Source: Bacteroidales bacterium
GTDB lineage: Bacteria; Bacteroidota; Bacteroidia; Bacteroidales; GCA-2711565
DNA length: 12,265 bases
Assembly: GCA_029938505.1 (NCBI GenBank)
Contig: JAOZUV010000031.1
Coordinates: 1-12,265, forward strand
Direction of reading: 5' to 3'
The notes under the pieces are model-generated. The model saw only the letters and a program-made list of their open reading frames with translations. It made no database searches and was not told the DNA's origin. Every line of letters begins with the position of its first letter. Positions within the stretch are counted from its first letter, which is position 1. The translations under genes were made by a program, and so were the position numbers. Shown here one piece after another: positions 1 through 8,127 of the stretch.

Positions 1-274
1 AGCTAAAATGAGAGCTATTGAAACAAGACGTTCAATTGCACGTTCTGCCAATACAGGGATTTCGGCTTTTATCAATCAACGTGGAGATGTGATCCAACAA
101 ACTGATTATTGGGTAAAGGATGTAATTCGAGGAAAAATTAATTTGAATGAGGAATTAACATTTTACACCAAAAACGGCAATTATATTGCACGAATTTCAG
201 TACTTATTTCAGTATTATTTTTACTGCTTAGTATTTCCTTAGGGATAAGAAATAAACGAAAACTAATTAAGTAA
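1..274 (+). CDS. lnt: Apolipoprotein N-acyltransferase, C-terminal fragment (5' end outside window)
   Basis: This is the tail of Lnt, the inner-membrane enzyme that adds the third acyl chain to the N-terminal cysteine of lipoproteins. The frame is already open at base 2, with Ala-Lys codons before the Met at base 8, so that Met is internal and the gene begins off the left edge. About 90 residues are visible. They start with the R-A-I-E-x-R-R stretch, followed by R-S-A-N-T-G-I-S and an I-N-Q-R-G-D segment, which match the end of the nitrilase-like periplasmic domain in this family. A final hydrophobic segment (ISVLISVLFLLLSISLG) is the C-terminal membrane helix, followed by a basic tail. The catalytic Glu, Lys and Cys lie upstream of the window and cannot be checked. 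The last 12 bases overlap the end of the opposing tfoX-like gene. Identification rests on motif recognition. Confidence 0.85.
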   Translation, partial: AKMRAIETRRSIARSANTGISAFINQRGDVIQQTDYWVKDVIRGKINLNEELTFYTKNGNYIARISVLISVLFLLLSISLGIRNKRKLIK

Positions 275-520
275 ACGATAAAAACTAACCAAATCTTTAC
301 GAACTTCCTTCTTTAACAAACCCCACTGTTTTCCTCTTATAGCACCTTCAAGTGAGTATAATAAATTCAGACAAGCATCTTGGGGGAAAATCAATAATAT
401 ACGGTAATAAGCTTCTTTACTACCCACCCAGCTTAAATCATCAGGGGATGTAATACCAAGTATAATCAGCTTTTCTTCCAATCCTTTTTCAATATTGGGC
501 ATTTGTGATAAATCATTCAT
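263..520 (-). CDS. TfoX/Sxy C-terminal-domain protein
   Basis: An 85-residue protein made of only the TfoX C-terminal domain, without the N-terminal domain found in the roughly 200-residue proteobacterial Sxy/TfoX competence regulators. Visible family features are the opening P-N-I-E-x-G-L-E-E-K-L, then G-I-T-S-P-D-D-L (helix-hairpin-helix-like), G-S-K-E-A-Y, and the signature C-L-N-L-L-Y-S-L-E-G-A-I-x-G-x-x-W near residues 50-66. Stand-alone versions occur in Bacteroidota, and their function is not established; a role in DNA uptake should not be assumed. The ATG at 520-518 is preceded by AT-rich DNA with no clear Shine-Dalgarno sequence. The 3' end overlaps the end of lnt by 12 bp. There are no membrane segments, so it is probably cytoplasmic. 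Confidence 0.82.
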   Translation of the reverse strand: MNDLSQMPNIEKGLEEKLIILGITSPDDLSWVGSKEAYYRILLIFPQDACLNLLYSLEGAIRGKQWGLLKKEVRKDLVSFYRLLN

Positions 521-728
521 TTTAATTAGATTTTTAATTTGGCTTAAATCTATAATTCTAAAATTGTGCCGCTTTATACAACATGCTCATTTTGTGCATA
601 TTTAAAATAATAAAATTGATTTAATTGTACATAGTTGAACAGAAAGTTGTTCAGCTTTGAACAATATTCTGTACAACTATAAAGCATCTCTTTAAGGATT
701 TGATTAACCAAAAACTGCGGGCACTATA
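521..728. other. Intergenic region between the permease 3' end and the tfoX-like gene
   Basis: An AT-rich stretch of 208 bp without a credible gene. It should contain the promoter of the tfoX-like gene, but I find no convincing TAnnTTTG box or -24/-12 pair in that direction. Its main structure is the 50-bp palindrome at 631-680, described separately. A weaker 7-bp inverted repeat (ATGCTCA/TGTGCAT, one mismatch, 3-nt spacer) is centred near 591. Confidence 0.6.
631..680. repeat. 50-bp imperfect palindrome (23-nt arms, 4-nt loop)
   Basis: The arms at 631-653 and 658-680 pair at 20 of 23 positions around a GCTT loop. The inner 7 bp (TTGTTCA/TGAACAA) are perfect. It lies about 50 bp beyond the stop of the 729-3131 permease and about 110 bp upstream of the tfoX-like start. 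In the minus-strand transcript the hairpin is followed by AT-rich sequence but no continuous U-run, so it is not a textbook intrinsic terminator. Its core shares GTTCAGCTT and TGAACA with the regulator-site candidate at 8150-8164. It could be an operator, a weak terminator or a repeat remnant. Confidence 0.6.
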
Positions 729-3131
729 TTATTCGTACCTCAAACTATCAATAGGGTTTTGTGTGGCCGATTTAAGCGATTGGTAACTAACCGTAATCAA
801 AGCAATGATTATTGAAAGTAGCACTCCTAGTACAAAATCAAGCCAACTCAAACTTACGGGGTATGAGAAATTTGCCAGCCACTCTGTCATATAATAATAA
901 GCCACTGGCCATGCAATTATATTGGCAACTAATACCCATTTAATAAAATCGGTATTAAGCAGTCGTAGAATAGTAAAAACACCTGCACCTTGAACTTTTC
1001 TAATTCCAATTTCTTTGGTTCTGATTTCTGTTAAAAATGAAGCTAGACCAAATAAACCGATACAAGCAACAAAAATTGCAATCAAAGTAAAAGCAGTAAA
1101 TAGCTTACCCATTCGTATATAAGAGATATAACTTTCCTTAAAATGTTCATCAATAAAAATATAATCAAAAGGAGCATTATTTGAAATTTCAGCCCATTTT
1201 TCTTCGACTTGCTTTAAGGCAATTTCTTTATTCTTAGCATTCAACTTAAGTACAATATTGTTCAGATTTGATTGACGATAATGATAGGCATGTGGCTCAA
1301 CTTTCGTCAAAAGTGACATAAAGTGGAAATTTTTAATTACACCCACCACTTTAAAATCTATCCTTGGGACACTATCTCCCGCATTTACCGATAAATTTTT
1401 ACCAATTGGCTCATCCCAATTATACCTTTTTGCAAGTTCCTCATTAATCAAAACAGCTAAAGTATCAGTTCCAAATTCATGAGAAAAGTTCCTTCCTTTA
1501 ACAATTTCCATATCCATGGTTTCGATAAACTGGTCATCGATAGTACCATTATAAATAATCACAGGAGTTGTTTCATTCGCCCCTTCTGGAAAATAACCTG
1601 AACCGTTCATGCCAATTCCTGGAGCTGAATTTGAAAGACTTACCATTTCAACATTGGATAATGTCTGAAATTCATTTCTTAAAACTTCACCCTTATTTCT
1701 CAAGCCTTCACTTCTCATCGGAATAACAATCCGATTTTCACCATCAAAACCCAAATCTTTATTCTGCATAAAGTTAAGCTGTGTATAAATTACCGATGTA
1801 CAAATAATTAAAGCCACTGCAATTGAAAACTGAAGCACTACCAATACATTACGCAATAAGGATTTCTTTTTACCTCTAACCTTTTCCCCTTTTAGAGCTG
1901 CAATGGGCGAAAATGAAGACATATAAAAAGCGGGATAAGAACCTGCTAAGATGCCAACAATGAAAGTAATGGCTACAAAAAACCCGATAATTGTTAGTTT
2001 ATTACTAAACAAATCCATGCTATTGTCATGCTGATAAACCAAATTATTAAACATCGGCAAAGTGATTTGAACAATCACCAAGGAAACAACAAAAGCGATT
2101 ACACTAAACATCACTGATTCACCTAAAAATTGACGAATTAACTGCGGACGAACAGCACCATGAATCTTTCGCATCCCCACTTCTTTAGCACGCTTAAACG
2201 AACGGGCTGAAGCCAGATTCATATAATTGATACACGCTATGAATAAAATGAAAATAGCAATGGCAGAGAATAAATAAACATAAGTGATGTCTCCACTACT
2301 TGGCGTTTCTCTTTCTAAATCAGAATATAAATGAATATCAGCCAAAGGCTGTAAAAATAAATCAAAATGAACACCCATATCAATGAGCTGTTGAGTATGA
2401 CGCACTTTAAATTCGTCAAACTTCTCTTCTAATTTATGATAATCCGCATTTTTATCTAATAATACATATGAATACATGGAGATATTTCCCCAGTTATTCT
2501 GACGGAAGAACCTTGAATTCGGATCACGAATATCCATGGTCACAAGCATTTCAAACTGAAGCTCAGAATTTGCTGGAACATCTTCCATAACTCCAGTAAC
2601 TTTATAAGAGGTTCTGTCATTAATACGAATAATTTCACCAATTGCATTTTTGTCACCAAAGAATTTTTTTGCGCAGGTTTCGGTTAAAACAATACTTTTG
2701 GGATGAAATAAAACTTCATTAGGCGCCCCCTGAATTAGTTTATATGAAAATACATCCAAAAAGGATGAATCAACATAGAGCATATCCTCTTGAATAAACT
2801 TGCGTCCTCCAATACTTAACTCTTGGGCTCCACCTCCACTTAATCGCGTATTTGCAATCACCTCTGGAAAATCTTGACGTAAAGCCTCTCCCATAGGAGC
2901 ACTTGTAACCGCTAAATTCATCGTATTTCCACCTACAGTAGCATCTAATCCAACACGATAAATCTGATCTGATTTTTCATGGAATTTATCATAACTCAAC
3001 TCAAAGAATACATAAGAGAGAATGAGTATACAAACCGACATACCGATAGCAAGGCCACCAATATTTATTATAGAATAGGACTTCTGACGTAAAAGTGTAC
3101 GAAGAGCAGTTTTTAAATAATTTACAAACAT
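729..3131 (-). CDS. Double FtsX-domain ABC transporter permease (MacB-type), 800 aa
   Basis: Integral inner-membrane protein of the MacB/FtsX permease superfamily, in the fused form where one chain carries two permease halves. By inspection, TM1 is at about 21-43, followed by a MacB-type periplasmic domain (about 45-280), TM2 near 282-305, a cytoplasmic coupling segment with E-V-G-M-R-K-I-H-G-A (about 315-325), TM3 and TM4 (about 338-360 and 377-400), TM5 near 425-448, and a second periplasmic domain. TM6 at about 675-697 leads into a second coupling motif, E-I-G-I-R-K-V-Q-G-A; TM7 and TM8 end the chain with N-P-I-D-S-L-R-Y-E. Such proteins usually work with a separate ABC ATPase in mechanotransmission or export; no ATPase is encoded in the window. 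It resembles the 10913-12265 gene more than its two neighbours. It is separated from the upstream permease by a terminator, so it is probably transcribed on its own. The substrate is unknown. Confidence 0.9.
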   Translation of the reverse strand: MFVNYLKTALRTLLRQKSYSIINIGGLAIGMSVCILILSYVFFELSYDKFHEKSDQIYRVGLDATVGGNTMNLAVTSAPMGEALRQDFPEVIANTRLSGGGAQELSIGGRKFIQEDMLYVDSSFLDVFSYKLIQGAPNEVLFHPKSIVLTETCAKKFFGDKNAIGEIIRINDRTSYKVTGVMEDVPANSELQFEMLVTMDIRDPNSRFFRQNNWGNISMYSYVLLDKNADYHKLEEKFDEFKVRHTQQLIDMGVHFDLFLQPLADIHLYSDLERETPSSGDITYVYLFSAIAIFILFIACINYMNLASARSFKRAKEVGMRKIHGAVRPQLIRQFLGESVMFSVIAFVVSLVIVQITLPMFNNLVYQHDNSMDLFSNKLTIIGFFVAITFIVGILAGSYPAFYMSSFSPIAALKGEKVRGKKKSLLRNVLVVLQFSIAVALIICTSVIYTQLNFMQNKDLGFDGENRIVIPMRSEGLRNKGEVLRNEFQTLSNVEMVSLSNSAPGIGMNGSGYFPEGANETTPVIIYNGTIDDQFIETMDMEIVKGRNFSHEFGTDTLAVLINEELAKRYNWDEPIGKNLSVNAGDSVPRIDFKVVGVIKNFHFMSLLTKVEPHAYHYRQSNLNNIVLKLNAKNKEIALKQVEEKWAEISNNAPFDYIFIDEHFKESYISYIRMGKLFTAFTLIAIFVACIGLFGLASFLTEIRTKEIGIRKVQGAGVFTILRLLNTDFIKWVLVANIIAWPVAYYYMTEWLANFSYPVSLSWLDFVLGVLLSIIIALITVSYQSLKSATQNPIDSLRYE

Positions 3132-3153
3132 AATTTATATCTTTTTAAGAATA

Positions 3154-3182
3154 CCAATATATGAAGAGTTTGGTTACAGCAA
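3154..3182 (-). promoter_or_regulatory. Possible Bacteroidota-type promoter for the 729-3131 permease
   Basis: On the minus strand TATATTGG (3161-3154) differs by one base from the TAnnTTTG -7 element. A TTG at 3182-3180 lies 18 bp upstream, near the usual -33 spacing. The start codon is 22 bp downstream of the -7 box. No -24/-12 (GG-N10-GC) pair exists in this gap, so this gene does not appear to share the sigma-54 control of its neighbours. The match is weak. Confidence 0.35.
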
Positions 3183-3276
3183 GTTAATAAAATCTTAAAG
3201 TGTGGTTAATAATTGTTAATTAGTAGACGAATAATGAGAGAGATTATTACATTTTGAAAGTAAAAACAAACAATTT

Positions 3277-3316
3277 AAAAAAAGGGATGACATCCCATAA
3301 ATTGGGATGTCATCCC
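3277..3316 (-). terminator. Rho-independent terminator after the permease pair
   Basis: Perfect 14-bp inverted repeat, GGGATGACATCCCA (3284-3297) and its complement (3303-3316), with a 5-nt loop. Read on the minus strand it is followed directly by seven T residues (3283-3277). It begins 8 nt after the TAA of the 3325-5634 permease. The GC-rich stem plus U-run is a classical intrinsic terminator and ends the transcript from the two upstream permease genes, isolating the 729-3131 gene. Confidence 0.88.
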
Positions 3317-3324
3317 TAGCAATT

Positions 3325-5634
3325 TTATTCATACCTCAAACTATCCACCGGGTTCATTTGTGCTGCACGATAGGATAGTATTCCAACAGTTATTAAGGAA
3401 ATAAAAATCACCAAAACGCCACTTACTAAAAATATCCACCAATCCAGATCAACACGAAAGGTGAAATTATTACTTAACCATGTATCCATTAAATAATAAG
3501 AAAGTGGTGTTGAAATAATGAATGCCAATACAACCCATTTCACAAATTCAAATGATAACATTTTAATAATTTGATTAACGGTACTTCCATGCACCTTCCG
3601 AATTCCAATTTCACGATGCCGCTGTTGGATCATAAATGAAGTCATCCCAAGCAATCCCATGCAGGCAATGATGAGGGCAAAAACTGAAAAGTAATTTATA
3701 ATCGTCCCCAACCTTTCTTCCTCCTTATATTGCTGATCTACGATTTGATCAACAAATCTAAAATCAAAGGGGTCTTCAGGATATTTTTTTACCCATGCTT
3801 TTTCGATTTTTGCTATCACCTCCCTTTGATTCATTCCTGAAATTCGAATATTAATTTGTTCCATGGTCCTAAAGTAGGTAATGAATAAGGGGCCAATAGG
3901 TTGATGCAAACTTTTAAAATTAAAATCCTTTACGATACCAATTAATTTTAAACCCCAAAGTTTAATCTCATACGGATCTTCCCAACCAAATTGCTTCACA
4001 GCAGCCTCATTCATCATGTAGGTTTTTCTGATATCTGCCGAATCCGCCCATGAAAAATTACGACCACTTGCCATCTCCAAATCGAACAAATCCATAAAAT
4101 CAGGGTCGCAATACAGATGACGCATTTGAACTTCCTGCCCGCTTTTATCATCATACATACCATTGGTGATCGCACCTGGAGTTCCTCGACTAAACGAAAC
4201 TTTTTCAACTCCAGGTATGGCCAATAAGTCAGTTTTTAAATCCTGTGCATTCATAAAAGCATTCTCAGAACTTCTTAAATGAATGACATTTTCTTTGTTA
4301 AACCCAAGGTTTACACTTTTCACATAATTAATTTGAAGGTAGATGACGATGGTACCAACGATCATTACCATTGATATGACAAATTGAAATACCATCAATA
4401 CTTTGCGGACAATAGTCCCCCCTTTGCTTTTAGTAACCTTACCTTTAATAACCTCAACCGTTTTAAATGATGTGAGTGCGAAAGCCGGGTATAAACCTGA
4501 TAAAATGCCTAATAATATTGCGCCAACAATAAAGATGAAATTGTAGGGATAAGCATAAAATTCCTTCACGTGCAACTCAGCCTGTGCCAATCTATTAAAT
4601 TCTGAAATGCTTAATTCGGCGAGTAAAAACCCCAGAATCAATGAAACAAAAATGAGTAAAATTGACTCAGTAAGGAATTGTCTGATTAATTTTTGCTTAT
4701 AGGCACCTACAACTTTTCGTATTCCTACTTCTCGTGCCCGACTTCCAGCACGTGCAGTCGTTAAATTAATATAATTAATACATGCGATTAATAATATAAA
4801 GATGGCAATTCCTAAGAATAACATTACAAATTGCTTGTTACCATGTCTGAAATCATCAAATCCATCAAAATATAATTTTGAATAAGGAAACAAGCCCCAA
4901 TTGGTGTTTCGCCCATATTGTTCCAATAAATCTTTACTCAATTTTTCCTCTAACAGAGCAATATTTGTGTTTTTATGAACCTCTACGATAGTTGGCGTAG
5001 ACCAATTACCTGGATTTGTTAGAATACCGGGAGAAATATCAGAAAAACTTTCTACGGATAAAAAACACTCCACAATATAAGTTGAATTTTTTGGCAAATC
5101 TGGAATTACTGCATTAACAATAAAGTCATATTCATTACCAAGGCTTACGGTTTTACCCAATGGATTTTCATCACCAAACAACGCTTTAGACATGGTTTCG
5201 GTTATAACCATACCATTGTTTCCTTTTAGAGCTTCATCCAGGTTTCCTAAAATGACTTCACTATCGAATATTTTAAAGTAGTTTGAATCGACCAAGCCAA
5301 ACTTATCCACTTTAATAAAGTGATCATCGTCAGTAAAAAACTCTGCGTCATCCCAATTAAAGGTTCGGCAAACTTGCTTTACTTCTGGGTAGCGCTCATT
5401 CACATATTCAGCGAACATTCCATTGGTAGATATGTGATTATTATTTCTCTCGTGTAGAATATAGATGTCTTCGATATTCTCGAGATGACTATCTGTTGTG
5501 AGTTCACTTGTAATGTAAAGCGAAAGCAGTATAAACAAGGCAAAAGCAATACTCAACCCAAAAAGATTTATTAATGAGAAAGTGATGTTTTTAGTAAAAC
5601 TTCTTAGCGCAATTTTTATATAAGATCTAATCAT
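3325..5634 (-). CDS. Double FtsX-domain ABC transporter permease, 769 aa (second gene of permease pair)
   Basis: MacB/FtsX-type inner-membrane permease with two fused halves. Approximate layout: TM1 18-41, first periplasmic MacB-like domain, TM2 267-290, coupling motif E-V-G-I-R-K-V-V-G-A near 301-310, TM3 and TM4 at 326-347 and 365-388, TM5 408-432, second periplasmic domain, TM6 642-665, second coupling motif R-E-I-G-I-R-K-V-H-G, TM7 699-720, TM8 733-757, ending N-P-V-D-S-L-R-Y-E. I chose the ATG at 5634-5632 over a TTG two codons upstream because the paralogue begins at the same M-I-R-S-Y-I-K-I-A-L-R-S. The first 40-odd residues are almost identical to those of the 5701-8019 protein, and similarity continues throughout, so this is a tandem duplicate. 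It lies 66 nt downstream of that gene, has no promoter of its own that I can see, and probably belongs to the same sigma-54-driven transcript. Substrate and ATPase partner are unknown. Confidence 0.9.
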   Translation of the reverse strand: MIRSYIKIALRSFTKNITFSLINLFGLSIAFALFILLSLYITSELTTDSHLENIEDIYILHERNNNHISTNGMFAEYVNERYPEVKQVCRTFNWDDAEFFTDDDHFIKVDKFGLVDSNYFKIFDSEVILGNLDEALKGNNGMVITETMSKALFGDENPLGKTVSLGNEYDFIVNAVIPDLPKNSTYIVECFLSVESFSDISPGILTNPGNWSTPTIVEVHKNTNIALLEEKLSKDLLEQYGRNTNWGLFPYSKLYFDGFDDFRHGNKQFVMLFLGIAIFILLIACINYINLTTARAGSRAREVGIRKVVGAYKQKLIRQFLTESILLIFVSLILGFLLAELSISEFNRLAQAELHVKEFYAYPYNFIFIVGAILLGILSGLYPAFALTSFKTVEVIKGKVTKSKGGTIVRKVLMVFQFVISMVMIVGTIVIYLQINYVKSVNLGFNKENVIHLRSSENAFMNAQDLKTDLLAIPGVEKVSFSRGTPGAITNGMYDDKSGQEVQMRHLYCDPDFMDLFDLEMASGRNFSWADSADIRKTYMMNEAAVKQFGWEDPYEIKLWGLKLIGIVKDFNFKSLHQPIGPLFITYFRTMEQINIRISGMNQREVIAKIEKAWVKKYPEDPFDFRFVDQIVDQQYKEEERLGTIINYFSVFALIIACMGLLGMTSFMIQQRHREIGIRKVHGSTVNQIIKMLSFEFVKWVVLAFIISTPLSYYLMDTWLSNNFTFRVDLDWWIFLVSGVLVIFISLITVGILSYRAAQMNPVDSLRYE

Positions 5635-5659
5635 ATTCAATTTCTTAAATTAAGGTCTG

Positions 5660-5692
5660 GGGATGACATCCCAATTTATGGGATGTCATCCC
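5660..5692 (-). repeat. Intercistronic hairpin, second copy of the 33-bp element, no T-run
   Basis: The same perfect 14-bp arms as the terminator at 3284-3316, again 8 nt after a permease stop codon. The 5-nt loop reads in the opposite orientation (ATTTA here, TAAAT at 3298-3302, both on the plus strand), so the whole element is the exact reverse complement of the other copy. On the minus strand it is followed by CAGACC rather than T residues, so it should not terminate efficiently. It may stabilise the upstream message, reduce expression of the second permease, or be a degraded terminator left from the duplication. Confidence 0.8.
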
Positions 5693-5700
5693 TAGCAATT

Positions 5701-8019
5701 CTATTCGTATCTTAAACTATCCACGGGATTCATCACAGCAGCACGATAGGATTGTATACTTACCGTTAGAAGTGATACAATAACAACTGCCAATCCGCTA
5801 ACAACAAATATCCACCATTCCAGTTCTACCTGAGAAATAAAATTTCTATCTAACCAGGTTTTCATAAGATAATAGGACAACGGAACAGAAATAACAAAAG
5901 CGATAAAAACCCATTTTACAAATTCGAAAGACAGCATATTAACGATTTGTTTTACAGCACCCCCATATACTCTTCGAATTCCAATTTCGCGATTGCGCTG
6001 TTGAATCATGAAGGAAGTCATCCCTAATAATCCCATACAAGCAATCATCAGTGCAAAAACAGAGAAATAGCTAACCACTTTACCAAGGCGCTCTTCGTCC
6101 TTATACTGTTTATCAATAATCTGCTCAACATACGTAAAATTAAAGGGAACCTCAGGGTATTGTTTAATCCATGATTTTTCAATTTTCTCAATAACCGTTG
6201 TTTGATTTGAACCACTTATTCGAATTGCAATTTTATCCATACCTCCCCAAAAGGGCATAAATAATGGTGCCACAGGCAGATGCAGACTTTCAAAATTAAA
6301 ATCCTTCACGATACCCACGACTTTAAATCCCCAGGGCTTAATTGCAAACGGATCTTTCCATCCAAATTTTCTCACAGCTGCTTCATTAATCATACACGAA
6401 CGCTCATAATCAGCATTATCTTCGCTCGAAAAGCTTCTTCCACTTGCCATTTCCAAACCCATTACCTCCACAAATTCATTATCACATTCTAAGAGTCTCA
6501 TTTGAATGACTTCGCCATCAATTCTAGATGCCATACCATGCCCCACTTCACCAGGTACACCATAACAAAATGATATTTTTTCTACACCCGGGATGGTAAG
6601 TAATTCATCTTTAAAAGACTGTGCATTTTCAAAAGCTTTCTCATCATTCGTTTTCAAGCGAATGATATTTTCTTTCTGAAATCCAATACTTGAATTTTTT
6701 ACATGATTTATCTGACGATAAATAACGATGGCTCCAACAATCATTATTAAAGAAATCACAAACTGAAAAACCATCAATGCTTTTCGGGCAATAATTCCTC
6801 CTCTACTTTTTGAAATTTTTCCTTTTAGAACTTCAACTGTTTTGAATGAGGTTAATGCAAATGCTGGATATAAACCAGAAATAATTCCCAACAATACTGC
6901 TCCAAGTACAAAAATGATATTTGTAGGAAAAGCATAAAACAACTTCACACGAAAATTGGTTTCTGCCAATGCGTTATATTCTCCAATTAAAAGCTCTGCC
7001 AGTAAAAAGCCGATAACGAGCGAAATAAGGATAAGCACGATTGACTCCGTTAAAAACTGCTTAATAAGTTTTTGTTTATGGGCGCCAACTACTTTTCTAA
7101 TACCAACTTCCCTTGCTCGGTTTACCGCTTTGGCAGTGGTTAAGTTTATATAATTGATACAGGCAATAACGATGATAAATAAGGCTATCCCAATAAACAG
7201 AAAAATAAATTGCTTATTTCCGTGTTCTAATTCTTCTGGGATGTGTACATCACTAAAATAAAGCTCACCATAAGGTATTAAGCCAAAATTTGTTTTTCCC
7301 TCGAATTGCGCTAATAAATCTTTACTTAGTTTTTCTTCCAATGCAGGAACATTCGAATTCTCCTCCAATTCAACAAAGGTATACACTGACCGACCATTAT
7401 TAGAGGTAAGAAAGCCTTTGTTCATGATTTCCATGCTTTGAATAGAAAAAAAACATTCTGCTATAAAGAAAGAGTTTTCAGGCAGATCAGGGATCACAGC
7501 ATTTACCACATAATCATATTCATTATCAAGGCTCACAATTTCACCAATTGGATTTTTATCTGCAAATAAGGATTTTGCTGCAGTTTCAGTTAGTACCATC
7601 CCATTGTTTCCATCCAAAGCATGCTTAAGATTACCCAGAGTTGCTTCATTTTTAAATATCTGAAAATAGTTGGAATCAACAGCCCCAAAATGATCGAAAT
7701 GAACGGTATGACCATCTTTTAGAGAAAAATCTCCATCCCATACAAACGAAACACAACTTTCTTTTACTTCAGGATAACGGTCAGAAATGTAGGATGCAAA
7801 TAAGCCACTTGTAAATATGGAATGTTCGTTTCTTTCGTGTAAAGAATAAATATTCTCAAGATTCTCGATATGCTTATCTGTTGAAAGCTCGCTTGTAATA
7901 TATAATGAGAGCAAAATAAACAAAGCGAAAGCTACGCTTAGTCCAAAGAGGTTAATTAATGAGAAAGTAATGTTTTTAGTAAAACTCCTTAAGGCGATTT
8001 TAATATAAGATCTGATCAT
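5701..8019 (-). CDS. Double FtsX-domain ABC transporter permease, 772 aa (first gene of permease pair)
   Basis: MacB/FtsX-type inner-membrane permease, fused two-half form. Approximate layout: TM1 18-41, periplasmic MacB-like domain, TM2 269-292, coupling motif E-V-G-I-R-K-V-V-G-A about 303-312, TM3, TM4, TM5 near 411-434, second periplasmic domain, TM6 645-667, coupling motif R-E-I-G-I-R-R-V-Y-G, TM7 701-722, TM8 736-760, ending N-P-V-D-S-L-R-Y-E. It is the tandem paralogue of the 3325-5634 product. Its start (ATG 8019-8017) lies about 30 bp downstream of the -12 element of a strong sigma-54 promoter and about 110-145 bp from paired inverted repeats, divergent from a sigma-54 regulator gene. 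This is the best candidate target of that two-component system. Proteins of this type export or mechanically couple across the envelope with an ABC ATPase. The ligand is unknown; defence against envelope-active compounds is only an analogy. Confidence 0.9.
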   Translation of the reverse strand: MIRSYIKIALRSFTKNITFSLINLFGLSVAFALFILLSLYITSELSTDKHIENLENIYSLHERNEHSIFTSGLFASYISDRYPEVKESCVSFVWDGDFSLKDGHTVHFDHFGAVDSNYFQIFKNEATLGNLKHALDGNNGMVLTETAAKSLFADKNPIGEIVSLDNEYDYVVNAVIPDLPENSFFIAECFFSIQSMEIMNKGFLTSNNGRSVYTFVELEENSNVPALEEKLSKDLLAQFEGKTNFGLIPYGELYFSDVHIPEELEHGNKQFIFLFIGIALFIIVIACINYINLTTAKAVNRAREVGIRKVVGAHKQKLIKQFLTESIVLILISLVIGFLLAELLIGEYNALAETNFRVKLFYAFPTNIIFVLGAVLLGIISGLYPAFALTSFKTVEVLKGKISKSRGGIIARKALMVFQFVISLIMIVGAIVIYRQINHVKNSSIGFQKENIIRLKTNDEKAFENAQSFKDELLTIPGVEKISFCYGVPGEVGHGMASRIDGEVIQMRLLECDNEFVEVMGLEMASGRSFSSEDNADYERSCMINEAAVRKFGWKDPFAIKPWGFKVVGIVKDFNFESLHLPVAPLFMPFWGGMDKIAIRISGSNQTTVIEKIEKSWIKQYPEVPFNFTYVEQIIDKQYKDEERLGKVVSYFSVFALMIACMGLLGMTSFMIQQRNREIGIRRVYGGAVKQIVNMLSFEFVKWVFIAFVISVPLSYYLMKTWLDRNFISQVELEWWIFVVSGLAVVIVSLLTVSIQSYRAAVMNPVDSLRYE

Positions 8020-8048
8020 TTAATAGGTTTTTGATGATACAGAAGTTA

Positions 8049-8065
8049 GGCAAAGCCGATGCCAA
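8049..8065 (-). promoter_or_regulatory. Sigma-54 (RpoN) -24/-12 promoter of the permease pair
   Basis: The minus strand reads TTGGCATCGGCTTTGCC, against the consensus YTGGCACGNNNNTTGCW. The invariant GG (8063-8062) and GC (8051-8050) are present with exactly 10 bp between them. Only the last two bases of the -24 block and the final base differ from consensus. Transcription should start near 8038, giving a leader of about 20 nt before the ATG at 8019. A gene for a sigma-54-dependent activator lies next door, which supports the call. Confidence 0.8.
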
Positions 8066-8127
8066 AATTTTTATGTACTGATTTACTGTGGTTTAACAAA
8101 AGTACAACACAAATTTAAAAAAATAAC

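Noticed and set aside
3143..3159. Possible -24/-12 promoter for the 729-3131 permease (minus strand TTGGTATTCTTAAAAAG)
   Set aside because: It has a GG at the -24 position but no GC at -12, which is nearly invariant in sigma-54 promoters.
5632..5640. TTG start for the 3325-5634 permease
   Set aside because: An ATG two codons downstream gives exactly the N-terminus of the tandem paralogue.
3284..5692. The repeated GGGATGACATCCC sequences as a CRISPR array
   Set aside because: Only two elements 2.3 kb apart, each a hairpin following a stop codon, with no spacer structure and no cas genes.
6280..6492. Open frames on the strand opposite the permeases and regulator (also 4014-4208, 6956-7153, 9302-9511, 10254-10499, 10539-10772, 11085-11306, 11743-11985)
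   Set aside because: They lie wholly within well-supported genes in other frames and show no recognisable domain.
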